Origin: Actinoplanes subtropicus
Lineage (GTDB): Bacteria > Actinomycetota > Actinomycetes > Mycobacteriales > Micromonosporaceae
NCBI RefSeq assembly: GCF_000721705.1
Contig: NZ_JOJL01000038.1
Coordinates: 37,775 to 101,774 of the forward strand
DNA: 64,000 bases
Direction of reading: 5' to 3'
Made by a program: the position numbers and the translations under genes. The notes under the pieces were generated by a model, which saw only the letters and a program-made list of their open reading frames with translations, had not been told where the DNA came from and did no database searches. This document shows, one piece after another, positions 48,293 to 57,350 of the stretch. Numbering within the stretch: the stretch's first letter is position 1; each line of letters begins with the position of its first letter.

Positions 48293-50772
48293 GACAGCAG
48301 CTCGACGTAGCCCTCGCTGCCGTGCACCCGGATCCGCCGGCCGTCGGCGATCAGCCGGGTCGCGCCGGCGACGCCGACCACGGCCGGCAGGCCGTACTCG
48401 CGGGCGATCACCGCGCCGTGCGTCATCAGGCCGCCCACCTCGGTGACCAGGCCGGCGACCGCCACGAACAGCGGTGACCAGCTGGGGTCGGTGAACGCGG
48501 TGACCAGGATGTCGCCCGGTTCCAGGTCGGCCTCGGCCATGTCGAGGATGACCCGGGCCCGGCCCTCGACGGTGCCGGCCGAGACCGGGAGGCCGATCAG
48601 GGCGCCGGGCGGGGCGTCGTCGCGCCGGTAGGAGCCCGCGATGGCCTCGCCCTCGGACGTGAGGACCCGGGGTGGCGTGAGGGCCTGGTAACCGCGGAAG
48701 TCGTCCTTGCGCTGCCGGATGAGGCGATCGTCGGACCGGCCCCGGCGTACGACCGCTTGAAGCTCTTGGAAGGTGAGGTAGTAGATGTCCTCGCGGTCGG
48801 CGAGCACGCCGGCTTGCACGAGGCGGTCGGCCTCGGCCAGGAGGGCCTGCTTATAGACGAAATAGCGGGCGATGATGCCGTATTTCGGGTACTCCCGGTA
48901 GCCGATGAACGTGCGGAGGCGGTCGATCATCCGTACGGTCTGATCGGCTTTGTCCTCGCCGTTCGGAAGGGTCCGCAAGCGGTCCAGGACGTCCTGGCGC
49001 TTGGTCTCGGCCTCGCGGCGGCCCTTCTCGAAGCGGCGGCGGGCCTCGCCGGGCTGGAAGAGGCGGATGTTGTCGAGGATCAGCGGGACGAGGGTGCAGG
49101 GGCGCTCGCTCCAGCGCGGCCGGGTGATGTCGATCTCGCCGGCGCAGCGCATGCCGTATCTGTCGAGGTAGACCTGGATGGCCTCGCGCGGCGCGGGCGG
49201 CAGTTCGGCCAGGAAGCCGTCGTCCTCGACGCTCTCGAGGAACTTCACCACCTCGGGGTACGGGCGGATCGCGTCGGCGACGTCGAGCAGCGCCAGGCCC
49301 ATCTCGGAGGTGATGTTGTTCGGCGCGGAGAGGGTGAGCGTGTCGGCCGCGTTCCTCTCGCCGAGCCACTCCTCGAGGTGGTCGTTGAGCCACCAGGTGG
49401 CGTTCATGCCCGCCATGATCGCCTGCATGCTCAGCGGGTCGGTGAGCACCCGCTTGTGCTCCTCGAAGGCCGCCAGCAGGAAGTCGAAGAGCTCAGGCCC
49501 GCTCTTGCCGGCGATCTCGCGCCGCAGCGCCGCCAGGGACGCCTCGCTGCGCTCGATCAGCCCGGTGACGATGGCCGGGTCGGTCTCGATCGAGGGGGCC
49601 GCGGCGTGCGCCGGCGGCGGGGCGGCGTCCGGCACCTCCCGGATGAAGCCGCGGTCGAGAACGGTCTCCAGCGCGTCCCGGAACAGCGGATCGCCGCGGC
49701 CCACCATCGCGAGGAAGCCGGCGCGGGCGGCCGGTGAGGTCAGCTGCCGGGTGGCGTCGACGAACAGCCGCCCGCCGGCCTCGTGGAAGGTCGCCATCGC
49801 GGTCAGCCGCCACACGGACAGGCCCAGCGGCTTCATGGCGTCGGTCATCATCTGCTGGTGGCCGGCGGAGAGATAGACGTGGTTCTCCCCGTCGGCGGCC
49901 TCGGGGATCGGGTACAGGGTGGTGATCGGGCGGCTCTGCACGACCCAGAAGTCGTCGCCGGCCAGACACCATTCGATGTCCTGCGGCCGGCCGAAGTGGG
50001 CCTCGATCCGGCGGCCGAGTCGCACCAGCTCCCTCACCTGTGGATCGGTGAGCGCGGGCTGGTCGCCGACCACTTTCTTGTCGAGGATCTCGCCGTCGCG
50101 CACCTTGTACACGTCCGGGTTGACCAAGCCGGAAACCAGAGCCTCGCCAAGGCCGAAGACGGCGTCCACGGTTGTGACAGTCCGATTGCCGGTGACCGGG
50201 TCGGCCGTGAACAGGACGCCGGACGCATCAGGGACAACCATCTGCTGTACGACCACAGCCATGTCGACCATCCGGTGGTCGATACCGTTGCGCGCCCGGT
50301 AGACGACCGCCCGCTCCGTGAACAGCGACGCCCAGCACTTGGCGATGTGCTCGAGGACCGCGGCCGCGCCGACGACGTTCAGATACGTGTCCTGCTGGCC
50401 GGCGAAGGACGCGGTCGGCAGGTCCTCGGCGGTCGCGCTGGACCGGACGGCGTAGGCGGTGTCCTCTTCCACGGCTTCGGTCACCGCGGCCGCCAGCTCG
50501 GCAGGGATGGCGACGCCCTCGATGGTCCGGCGGATCTCGGCGCTCAGCGCGCGGATCGACTCCCGGTCGGCCGGGTCCAGGCGGGACAGCCGCTCCATCG
50601 CCGGCGTCTCCGGGACGACCCGCCGGAAGGCCGCGGTCGTCAAGCAGAACCCGGGAGGCACGCGTACGCCGTCCAACCGCGACAGCTCCCCCAGATTCGC
50701 GCCCTTGCCCCCGGCGATCGCCCCCTGCGCCCCGTCTACCTCGTGCAGGTCCAACACGTACCGCTCGGTCAT
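48289..50772 (-). CDS. rph: Rifampin phosphotransferase-like enzyme (Rph)
   Basis: 827 residues from ATG 50772. The N-terminal ATP-grasp-like PPDK domain (GGKGANLGELSRLDGVRVPPGFCLTT, YAVRSSATAEDLPTASFAGQQDTYLN) covers about 1-310. A substrate domain follows, with the C-terminal swivelling His domain (GGLMTHGAVIAREYGLPAVVGV, phospho-His in MTHG). This ATP-grasp/linker/His order and length match Rph, which uses ATP to phosphorylate rifamycins. PEP synthase is the alternative, but it lacks the usual C-terminal PEP-binding barrel, and a rifampin-associated element lies upstream. Confidence 0.85.
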   Translation of the reverse strand: MTERYVLDLHEVDGAQGAIAGGKGANLGELSRLDGVRVPPGFCLTTAAFRRVVPETPAMERLSRLDPADRESIRALSAEIRRTIEGVAIPAELAAAVTEAVEEDTAYAVRSSATAEDLPTASFAGQQDTYLNVVGAAAVLEHIAKCWASLFTERAVVYRARNGIDHRMVDMAVVVQQMVVPDASGVLFTADPVTGNRTVTTVDAVFGLGEALVSGLVNPDVYKVRDGEILDKKVVGDQPALTDPQVRELVRLGRRIEAHFGRPQDIEWCLAGDDFWVVQSRPITTLYPIPEAADGENHVYLSAGHQQMMTDAMKPLGLSVWRLTAMATFHEAGGRLFVDATRQLTSPAARAGFLAMVGRGDPLFRDALETVLDRGFIREVPDAAPPPAHAAAPSIETDPAIVTGLIERSEASLAALRREIAGKSGPELFDFLLAAFEEHKRVLTDPLSMQAIMAGMNATWWLNDHLEEWLGERNAADTLTLSAPNNITSEMGLALLDVADAIRPYPEVVKFLESVEDDGFLAELPPAPREAIQVYLDRYGMRCAGEIDITRPRWSERPCTLVPLILDNIRLFQPGEARRRFEKGRREAETKRQDVLDRLRTLPNGEDKADQTVRMIDRLRTFIGYREYPKYGIIARYFVYKQALLAEADRLVQAGVLADREDIYYLTFQELQAVVRRGRSDDRLIRQRKDDFRGYQALTPPRVLTSEGEAIAGSYRRDDAPPGALIGLPVSAGTVEGRARVILDMAEADLEPGDILVTAFTDPSWSPLFVAVAGLVTEVGGLMTHGAVIAREYGLPAVVGVAGATRLIADGRRIRVHGSEGYVELLS

Positions 50773-50826
50773 TCGATCCCCATATCCGCAGGTCGTGGAC
50801 TCGGTGGACGATTCTGCAGTATGACA

Positions 50827-50848
50827 GGGGTCTTGCCGCAAGCCACCC
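50827..50848 (-). promoter_or_regulatory. Rifampin-associated element (RAE)
   Basis: On the minus strand the sequence reads GGTGGCTTGCGGCAAGACCC, with the core palindrome CTTGCGGCAAG (50842-50832) flanked by G-rich and C-rich arms. This matches the RAE described upstream of actinobacterial rifamycin-inactivation genes. It lies about 55 bp before the rph start, and TTGCGG within it could serve as the -35 box. Confidence 0.75.
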
Positions 50849-50854
50849 GGTGCG

Positions 50855-52039
50855 TTATACCTTGGAGTGGGCGGGACGGCGCACCGACCAGCCGAGCGCG
50901 GCGACCGCCAGGGCGCCCACCGTGCCCGCGAAGACGGCGCTGGCGATCAGCGGCCCGGCCACGGCGGAGAGCACCCCGACCCCGATCACCGGCACCGAGT
51001 TGCCGATGAAGCAGGCCATGAAGTAGGTGGAGACCACCTCCGCCCGGCGGTCGTCGGGCGCGATCTCGTTCACCACCTCCAGGCTGCCGCGATATCCCAG
51101 CGCCAGGGCCACGCCGCCGACCGCCGAGGCGAGCAGCAGCACGCCCATCGACCGGGCCGCCTGGGCCAGCACCACCAGCGCGACCGCCGGCAGCAGGCAC
51201 AACAGGCCGCCGGCCATCGCCCGGGCCGGCTCGAGCCGCCGGCCGAGCACCAGGCTGACCGCGGCCACCACGCCCAGGGCGAAGACGACGAGGCCGCTGA
51301 CGGCCACGTTCCGTACCCGCAGGTCGTGGGTCACGATGGTCGGGATCAGCGCGAAGTAGAGGCCGCCGAGGGCGAAGCTGACGAAGGCGGTCACGGCCGG
51401 CGCGGCGAACGCGCCCCACCGCTCGCGGGGCACCCCGACCCGTGGCCGGACCCGCAACCGCGACTCGCCGAGCCGGCGGGTTTCCGGCGCGCGGGCGACC
51501 GCCGTCGCGACGACGCCCAGGACGATCAGGTACGCGACGAACGGCAGGACGAGCGGGACCGGCGCGTACTCGGCGAGCAGACCGGCCAGCAGCGGGCCGA
51601 CGGCGATGCCGGTGAGATTGGCCGTCGCCGCGGTCACCGTCGCGGCCCGCCGCTCGCCCGGTCCGAACAGCTCGGCCAGCCAGGCCGTGCCGGTGCCGGA
51701 GAGGATGCCGACCGCCAGGCCGATCAGCAGGCGGCCGGCGTACAGCCACGCGGTGCCCTGGGCGAACACGAACAGCAGCGTGCCCGCGGTGGCCAGGCCG
51801 AGCGCCGGCAGCGCGACCCGCTTGCGGCCGGCCCGGTCGGAGATCTGGCCGAAGAACAGCAGGGCGGCCAGGTTGCCGACCACGTACACCGCGTAAACCA
51901 GGGTCAGGGTGATCTCGGAGAACCCGAACTCGCGCTGGTACAGCGGGTAGAGCGGCGTGATGATCACGCTGCCCATGAACGCCGATCCGATGAGGGCGGC
52001 AATCGGAGCCGCCGTTGATCTGGTCATCCTCAGCGCCAC
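50855..52039 (-). CDS. MFS transporter, 12-helix
   Basis: 394 residues; GTG 52039 or ATG 52027 (after TAGTGG) can start it. Twelve helices with the motif-A loop FGQISDRAGRKRV after helix 2 and RLLIGLAVGILSGTGTAWLAEL as helix 4 indicate a DHA1-like drug or metabolite exporter. It ends 7 bp before the RAE of the next gene on the same strand, so rph has its own promoter. Substrate unknown. Confidence 0.87.
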   Translation of the reverse strand: MALRMTRSTAAPIAALIGSAFMGSVIITPLYPLYQREFGFSEITLTLVYAVYVVGNLAALLFFGQISDRAGRKRVALPALGLATAGTLLFVFAQGTAWLYAGRLLIGLAVGILSGTGTAWLAELFGPGERRAATVTAATANLTGIAVGPLLAGLLAEYAPVPLVLPFVAYLIVLGVVATAVARAPETRRLGESRLRVRPRVGVPRERWGAFAAPAVTAFVSFALGGLYFALIPTIVTHDLRVRNVAVSGLVVFALGVVAAVSLVLGRRLEPARAMAGGLLCLLPAVALVVLAQAARSMGVLLLASAVGGVALALGYRGSLEVVNEIAPDDRRAEVVSTYFMACFIGNSVPVIGVGVLSAVAGPLIASAVFAGTVGALAVAALGWSVRRPAHSKV

Positions 52040-52299
52040 TACCCCGAACCGTGCAGGGTAAACGGAAATGGCCGCATTGGCCGATCCGTCAGTCTGATCT
52101 TTGCGGCGACGACGGAAATGGACAGCGATCTACCAGACCGCGGCCGAGCGCGCCTGCCCGGAACCGCGCCTGCAGTCGTACGCGCGGGAGGGTCGGTGCG
52201 CCGAGTTCGACGCCTACTGCTCCGGCGGCAAGCAGTTCAACGGGTTGTCCGCACATTTGGGTGCGGTTTTCCCGTAGCGACGCGCCGCGGATCACGACC

Positions 52300-52305
52300 T
52301 ACTCT
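52300..52305 (+). promoter_or_regulatory. Leaderless promoter -10 box TACTCT
   Basis: TACTCT is 7 nt before ATG 52313 with no ribosome site. The 52040-52299 stretch upstream holds no gene I can support. Confidence 0.55.
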
Positions 52306-52312
52306 GGGCAGC

Positions 52313-52945
52313 ATGACGGCGGACGGTGCCTGGCGGATCCTGCTGGCGGACGACCACACGGTGGTCCGCGCCGGGCTGCGCGCGCTGCTGGTGGCCGACC
52401 CGCGGTGCGAGATCGCCGGCGAGGCGTCCAGCCTGGAACAGCTGCGCGCCCGCGCCCGCCACCTGCGGCCCGACCTGATCGTGCTGGATCTCAGTTTCGG
52501 CTCCGGCAACGCGCTCGACACCCTGCCGGAGCTGCTGGCGGTGGCCGGACCGCCGCGCGTCGTCGTGCTCACCATGCACGACGACCTGGCCCACGCCCGG
52601 GCCGCGTTCACCGCCGGCGCGCACGGCTACCTCGTCAAGGAGGCCGCGGCCGACGAGCTGCTGCGCGCGGTCGAGACCGTCATGGCCGGCTCGCGATACC
52701 TGCACGCCGAGCTGGGCGCCCGGCTGGCCCGCGCCGGGCACGCCGCGCTCGACGAGCTCACCCGGCGCGAGCAGGAGGTGCTCGAGCTGCTCGCCCGCGG
52801 CTACACCAACGCGGAGACCGCCGCGCACCTGAACGTCAGCCTGCGCACGGTGGAGGCGGTACGGGCCGGCCTGCGCGGCCGGCTCGGCACGCACAGCCGC
52901 GCGGGCATGGTCGAGGCGGCCAAGCGCCTGGGCCTGCTCGCATGA
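52313..52945 (+). CDS. NarL/LuxR-type response regulator
   Basis: 210 residues. Receiver: LADDHTVVRAGLRALL, phospho-Asp in LIVLDLSFG and Lys in HGYLVKEAA. C-terminal LuxR HTH: LTRREQEVLELLARGYTNAETAAHLNVSLRTVE. It overlaps the histidine kinase start by 4 bp (ATGA), forming a two-gene operon. The target genes are not evident; the glutathione peroxidase right after is a candidate. Confidence 0.93.
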   Translation: MTADGAWRILLADDHTVVRAGLRALLVADPRCEIAGEASSLEQLRARARHLRPDLIVLDLSFGSGNALDTLPELLAVAGPPRVVVLTMHDDLAHARAAFTAGAHGYLVKEAAADELLRAVETVMAGSRYLHAELGARLARAGHAALDELTRREQEVLELLARGYTNAETAAHLNVSLRTVEAVRAGLRGRLGTHSRAGMVEAAKRLGLLA

Positions 52946-53976
52946 CTCGACCCGCTGGCATGAACGGGCCGGCTCGACCCGCCCCGGCGGCGCTGGCCGC
53001 GCTCGGCGTCCTGCTGCTCGCCGCCAGCACCGTCCTCGAGCTGAGCGACACCAACGCCCGCGCCGAACTGTGGGCCGGCGCCGGGGCCGGGGCCACCTTC
53101 CTGCTCGCCATGGTGCTCAGCCCCGGCTCGGACGCCCGCGTGCTGGCGTTGCGGGCCCGGCTGCTGGTCGGCGCCGGCCTGTCCGCGCTGCTGGCCGTCT
53201 CCGGGCTCTGGCAGCTGACCGAGCGCTCGGCGCCCCGGGTGCTGCTGCTGCTCATCCCGGTCTGCCTGCTCTTCACCACCGCCGCGCTGGCCCTGCGCGA
53301 GGCGGCCCACCAGCGCGAAGTGGCGCGCATCCGAGAGCTGAGCTCCCGCCAGGCCGGCGAGGAGGCCGAACGCCGCCGCTGGGTGCGCGAGCTGCACGAC
53401 GACACCCTGCAGGAGCTCGCCGCGGTGCACGTGCTGCTGGCCGGCGCGGCCGCCGAGCGGGATCCCCGGTCCGGGGCGGCGATCACCCAGGCCCGGGACC
53501 TCGTCGGCCACCAGATCCAGGCCCTGCGCCGGCTGATCTCGCAGATGCGCCCGCTCGCGCTGGACAGCCTCGGGCTCTCCGCCGCGCTGGAGGAGCTCGC
53601 CCGGCACACCGGCGACGCGAGCGCGCTCGACATCCGCGTCCAGGCGCCGTCGCTGCCCCGGCTGCCGCCGGACGCGGAGGCCACGATCTACCGGATCGTG
53701 CAGGAAGCGCTCACCAACGCCGCCCGGCACTCCGGCGCGCGCACCGTCGACGTGGCGCTGCGTCTGCACGGCCAGGAGCTGGAGGTCGTCGTCCGGGACG
53801 ACGGCCACGGCGCGGCCGGCCGGTTCACGCCCGGCCACGGCCTGACCGGCATGCGTGAGCGCGCCGAGATGCTCGGCGGCACGCTGACCGTCACCACGGA
53901 CGGCCCGGGCACGACGGTCCGGCTGCGCGTGCCCCGGCCGGCGCCCGCGGCCGCCCCGGCGCGGACACTATCCTGA
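52942..53976 (+). CDS. HisKA_3-type sensor histidine kinase
   Basis: 344 residues. About four N-terminal transmembrane helices (residues 15-135) with almost no extracellular part suggest sensing within the membrane. The HisKA_3 motif ERRRWVRELHDDTLQELA holds the His, and the ATPase domain reads IVQEALTNAARHSGA and GHGLTGMRERAEMLGG. It is the cognate partner of the regulator in front. Its last codons contain the promoter of the peroxidase gene. Confidence 0.92.
   Translation: MTRPAGMNGPARPAPAALAALGVLLLAASTVLELSDTNARAELWAGAGAGATFLLAMVLSPGSDARVLALRARLLVGAGLSALLAVSGLWQLTERSAPRVLLLLIPVCLLFTTAALALREAAHQREVARIRELSSRQAGEEAERRRWVRELHDDTLQELAAVHVLLAGAAAERDPRSGAAITQARDLVGHQIQALRRLISQMRPLALDSLGLSAALEELARHTGDASALDIRVQAPSLPRLPPDAEATIYRIVQEALTNAARHSGARTVDVALRLHGQELEVVVRDDGHGAAGRFTPGHGLTGMRERAEMLGGTLTVTTDGPGTTVRLRVPRPAPAAAPARTLS
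53969..53974 (+). promoter_or_regulatory. Leaderless promoter -10 box TATCCT
   Basis: TATCCT lies within the kinase 3' end, 7 nt before ATG 53982. Confidence 0.5.
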
Positions 53977-53981
53977 AGCTC

Positions 53982-54467
53982 ATGACGATCTTCGACGTGA
54001 CGCTCCCCGGCGGGACCGACCCCTCGGTCGAGCTCGGCGCCCGGCCTGGCGTCGCCACCCTGGTGGTGAACGTGGCCTCCAAGTGCGGTCTCACCCCGCA
54101 GTACAACGGCCTCGAACGACTGCAGGAGCGGTACGCCGGCCGCGGCTTCACCGTGCTCGGCGTCCCGTGCAACCAGTTCGGCGGGCAGGAGCCGGGCACC
54201 GCCGACGAGATCGCCGAGTTCTGCTCGGCCACCTACGGCGTCACCTTCCCGCTGACCGAGAAGATCGAGGTCAACGGCGACAACCGGCACCCGCTCTACG
54301 CCGAGCTGGTCACCGTGCCGGACGCCGAGGGCTACACCGGCGACATCCGCTGGAACTTCGAGAAGTTCCTGGTCGGCCCGGACGGCACGATCACCCGCTT
54401 CGGCCCGCGGACCGAGCCGGAGGACGCCTCGGTGGTCAGCGCGATCGAGGCGGCGCTACCCGCGTAA
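53982..54467 (+). CDS. Glutathione peroxidase family protein
   Basis: 161 residues. The peroxidatic Cys is in ASKCGLTPQY (about residue 34), with NQFGGQEPG and WNFEKFLVG supplying the Gln, Trp and Asn of the tetrad. It is the Cys type, not the selenocysteine type. In actinobacteria such enzymes usually take electrons from thioredoxin or mycothiol systems and reduce lipid or organic peroxides. Its last 12 bp overlap the convergent downstream gene. Confidence 0.93.
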   Translation: MTIFDVTLPGGTDPSVELGARPGVATLVVNVASKCGLTPQYNGLERLQERYAGRGFTVLGVPCNQFGGQEPGTADEIAEFCSATYGVTFPLTEKIEVNGDNRHPLYAELVTVPDAEGYTGDIRWNFEKFLVGPDGTITRFGPRTEPEDASVVSAIEAALPA

Positions 54468-55550
54468 CCGGATCGTCGGGCCGTCCCCCTCGGCGATGAT
54501 CGACAACACCGTGGTCACGATCGCGTCCAGCCGGCCGCGGTCGGCGAGCGCCCCCGTGACGCCGCCGAGCGGGTCGGCCGCGGCGTGCGGCGCGCGGTCG
54601 AGGCCGCCGGTGAACAGGCCGCCGAAGACGCTGCGGATCACCTCGGCGACGGCCGCCTCGGCGTCCTCGCCCTCGGCGACCCGGCTGTGGATCAGCCGGA
54701 CGGCGTGCCCGGCCAGCCGGGCCAGCTCGCTGTCCACGTGCCCGTCGGGCTCGCCGAGGACGAGCGGGGCGTCGGCCGGCGCGGCGGCCACCGGCGCCTG
54801 CTTGGTCCCGAGCGGGCGCTCGACGAACGACTCGTACCAGCCGGGCCGGGTCCGCATCGCCCGCAGGACCAGCCCGATCTCGCGCGAGACCGCCCCCGGG
54901 TCGCTGCCGGTCCAGTCGCCGAGGCAGCGGGCGCGTTCCTGGGCCCAGGAGTCCACCGGCCACAGCTCGGTGCCGGCCGTGTCGGCCACGCCCACCCAGA
55001 CCAGGACGTTCGTCGCCAGCGTGGTCAGCCACGGGTCCCGGCCGAGCTCGTCGGCCAGCCAGCCGGGCAGCCGTGGCCGCTGCAACGCCCCCCGCTGGCC
55101 GCGCCGGCGGCGGTGGGCGTCGACGGTGGCGGCGCCGAGCCGCGCCGCCACCCAGGCCTCGAGGTCGCGGATCGGCCGGCGGGCGTGCGCGAGGAGGTCT
55201 TCGACGACCGCCTCGACGTCGTCGTGGAACCGGTCCAGGCACTCGTCGGCCAGGTTGCCCACGCCGGCGGCGCAGGCGGCGTGGCCCCGCACCTGCTCGA
55301 AGCGGCGGGTCACCCGGTTGAAGACGATCGGCCACACCATCTCGTACGCCGCACTGCTGAGATCCAGCCGGTCCAGCCCCCGCGCGGCCGCCGCCTCCTC
55401 GGCGAGGGTGCCCGCCGCGGCCAACCGGCGCAGCCGGTCGGCGCTCTGCCGGGCCTGCGACCGATTGGCGGCCCGGGACATGTACAGGCTGCCGCCGGCG
55501 TTGCCCCGGCCACTCTCGAGACGCCGCGTCTGTCCACTCGAGACACCCAT
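54456..55550 (-). CDS. Unknown protein with weak sigma-factor-like region
   Basis: 364 residues from ATG 55550, with GGAG 6 nt upstream. About residues 80-180 (DECLDRFHDDVEAVVEDLLAHARRPIRDLEAWVAARLGAATVDAHRRRRG) look like sigma-70 region 2, with the final DAHRRRRG like the end of that domain. The remainder is helical and has no recognised HTH or region 4. It may be a degenerate sigma-like regulator or an unrelated helical protein. It has no signal peptide. Function not known. Confidence 0.6.
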   Translation of the reverse strand: MGVSSGQTRRLESGRGNAGGSLYMSRAANRSQARQSADRLRRLAAAGTLAEEAAAARGLDRLDLSSAAYEMVWPIVFNRVTRRFEQVRGHAACAAGVGNLADECLDRFHDDVEAVVEDLLAHARRPIRDLEAWVAARLGAATVDAHRRRRGQRGALQRPRLPGWLADELGRDPWLTTLATNVLVWVGVADTAGTELWPVDSWAQERARCLGDWTGSDPGAVSREIGLVLRAMRTRPGWYESFVERPLGTKQAPVAAAPADAPLVLGEPDGHVDSELARLAGHAVRLIHSRVAEGEDAEAAVAEVIRSVFGGLFTGGLDRAPHAAADPLGGVTGALADRGRLDAIVTTVLSIIAEGDGPTIRLRG

Positions 55551-55754
55551 CGAGGACTCCTTCCGAACCGCGCATCGGGAAAGGGCGCCCGCAGCTTGGC
55601 GCAGACACCCCCGGCGATCCAGAGAAAACGGATGACTACGGCGACTCGCCGATCGATTGCGGACAATCGTCCGTCGCCGATCGTCACGTCCGGGCCATCT
55701 AGGCAAGCCGCTCGGTGGATGCAATCTCCGAACCGGCGTCCCGCAAGCGTGGGC

Positions 55755-56444
55755 TCAGGCGCGGATCAGCTCCGGCAGCTCCGCCATGTCGGTGAAGACG
55801 AGGGTGGCGCCGGCCGCGCGCAGCACCTCCGGCGCCGCGTGGGCCGGGCCGGCGGGCGCGAAGCCGTAGACGGTCGCCCCGGCGGCGACCCCCGCGGTGA
55901 CGCCGGCGACCGAATCCTCGATCACCACGGCCGCGGCCGGATCGACCCGCAGGGCGGCCGCGGCGGCGAGGTAGACGTCGGGGGCGGGCTTGCTGCGGGG
56001 CATCTCCACGCCGCTGAAGACGCGGTCGCCGAAGTACTGGTCCAGGCCGGCGATCTTCAGCTGCATCTCGGCCTTGCCCCGGTCGGCCCCGGTCACGCAG
56101 GCGAACCGCTCCCCCATCAGCGCGGCCACGGCCTTGACCGCCTCCTCGGCGCCGGCGATCGGCACCAGGCCGGCCCGCAGGGCGAGGTTCCGCCGGCTGC
56201 GGAAGCTCGCCAGCCACTCGTCGTCGATCCGGAAGCCGGTGTGCCGGTGGATCACCGCCCACTCGTCGGCGAGCGCCCGGCCGACGAACAGGTCGACGCA
56301 GTCCCGCTCGGAGATCTCCCAGCCGAGCGCGATCAGCATGCTCCGCAGCACGCCGTTCGTGATCGGCTCGGAGTCGACGAGCACGCCGTCGCAGTCGAAC
56401 ATCACGGCATCGAAGCGCGGGGTAGGAGAAGTCACGTGGGGCAA
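55755..56444 (-). CDS. HAD-family sugar phosphatase/phosphoglucomutase-like
   Basis: 229 residues. Motif I is FDCDGVLVDSEP (both Asp present), motif II VTGADRGK, motif III KPAPDVYLAAA and motif IV VIEDSVAGV. A helical cap lies between about residues 30 and 95. This is the beta-phosphoglucomutase/glycerol-phosphatase branch. It sits just after a sugar importer operon on the same strand (42 bp gap), so it may handle the imported sugar phosphate, though separate transcription is possible. Confidence 0.88.
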   Translation of the reverse strand: MPHVTSPTPRFDAVMFDCDGVLVDSEPITNGVLRSMLIALGWEISERDCVDLFVGRALADEWAVIHRHTGFRIDDEWLASFRSRRNLALRAGLVPIAGAEEAVKAVAALMGERFACVTGADRGKAEMQLKIAGLDQYFGDRVFSGVEMPRSKPAPDVYLAAAAALRVDPAAAVVIEDSVAGVTAGVAAGATVYGFAPAGPAHAAPEVLRAAGATLVFTDMAELPELIRA

Positions 56445-56486
56445 CTCTACTGCGGCGCATTGATCCGGTCCCCGGCCAGGTGGTAG

Positions 56487-57350
56487 TCACTCCTTCACCG
56501 ATCCGATGAGAACGCCCTTGGCGAAGTGCTTCTGCAGGAACGGGTAGAACAGCAGGATCGGGACCGTCGCGATCACGATGACCGCGAACTTCACGCCCTG
56601 CTCGGGGAAGGCGTAGCCCTGCAGCGACTCCAGGACGTTCGCCGAGTCGGCGTCCGGCGCGGTGAGCTGGCGGACCAGCATCTGCAGCGTCCACTTGTGG
56701 CTGTCCGAGAGGTAGAGCAGCGGCGACGTGTAGTCGTTCCAGATGGCGACGGCGTAGAACAGCGAGAAGGTCGCGATCACCGGCTTGGAGAGCGGCAGCA
56801 CGATCCGCAGGAAGACGGTGAGGTCGCCGGCGCCGTCGATCCGCGCCGCCTCCTCGAGGGCCTCGGGCAGCGCCTGGAAGAACGTCTTCACGATGATCAG
56901 ATAGAACGGGTTGATCGCCAGCGGCAGGACGAGCGCCCAGTAGCTGTCGAGCAGCCCGAGGTCGCGCACCACCAGGTAGGTGGGGATCATGCCGCCGCTG
57001 AACACCAGCGTGAAGATGACCAGGTTGAGAGCCAGCGTCCGGCCGGGTAGATAGCTCTTGGACAGCGGGTAGGCCATCGTCAGCGTGAGCGCCACCTGGA
57101 TCAGCGTCCCGACCGCGGTCACCGCCACGGTGGTGAGCAGCGCCCGCAGGAAGGTATCGGTGCCAAAGATGTAGTCGTAGGTCGTGGTCACGAACTTCTC
57201 CGGCCACAGGAAGAAGTGCCGGGACTCGATCTCCGACTCGCTGGCGAACGACCCGGCGAGCACGTAGAGCAACGGCAGCACGGTGATCGCCCCGAGCCCG
57301 AGCAGGAAGACCGCGTTCAGCACGTCGAAGACCTTCGAGCCGCGGCCCAT
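56487..57350 (-). CDS. Sugar ABC transporter permease, LplC/MalG type
   Basis: 287 residues, six predicted helices. The EAA loop is LEEAARIDGAGDLTVFLRIVLPLSKP, and the YPLSKSYLPGRT and VFSGGMIPTYLVVRDLGL segments are typical of the LplC branch. Start and upstream stop overlap in TGATG. It is the last gene of a four-gene operon (YesL-like, binding protein, two permeases), and no ATPase gene is present. Confidence 0.93.
   Translation of the reverse strand: MGRGSKVFDVLNAVFLLGLGAITVLPLLYVLAGSFASESEIESRHFFLWPEKFVTTTYDYIFGTDTFLRALLTTVAVTAVGTLIQVALTLTMAYPLSKSYLPGRTLALNLVIFTLVFSGGMIPTYLVVRDLGLLDSYWALVLPLAINPFYLIIVKTFFQALPEALEEAARIDGAGDLTVFLRIVLPLSKPVIATFSLFYAVAIWNDYTSPLLYLSDSHKWTLQMLVRQLTAPDADSANVLESLQGYAFPEQGVKFAVIVIATVPILLFYPFLQKHFAKGVLIGSVKE

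Noticed and set aside
48289..50772. Phosphoenolpyruvate synthase (ppsA) as the identity of this gene
   Set aside because: The C-terminal PEP-binding barrel is missing and the swivelling His domain is at the extreme end, as in Rph; the RAE upstream also favours Rph.
52120..52277. About 52 codons ending in TAG that read like a Cys-containing protein tail
   Set aside because: Too short, with no start or upstream gene in frame. It could be a gene remnant, but high-GC bias explains it equally well.
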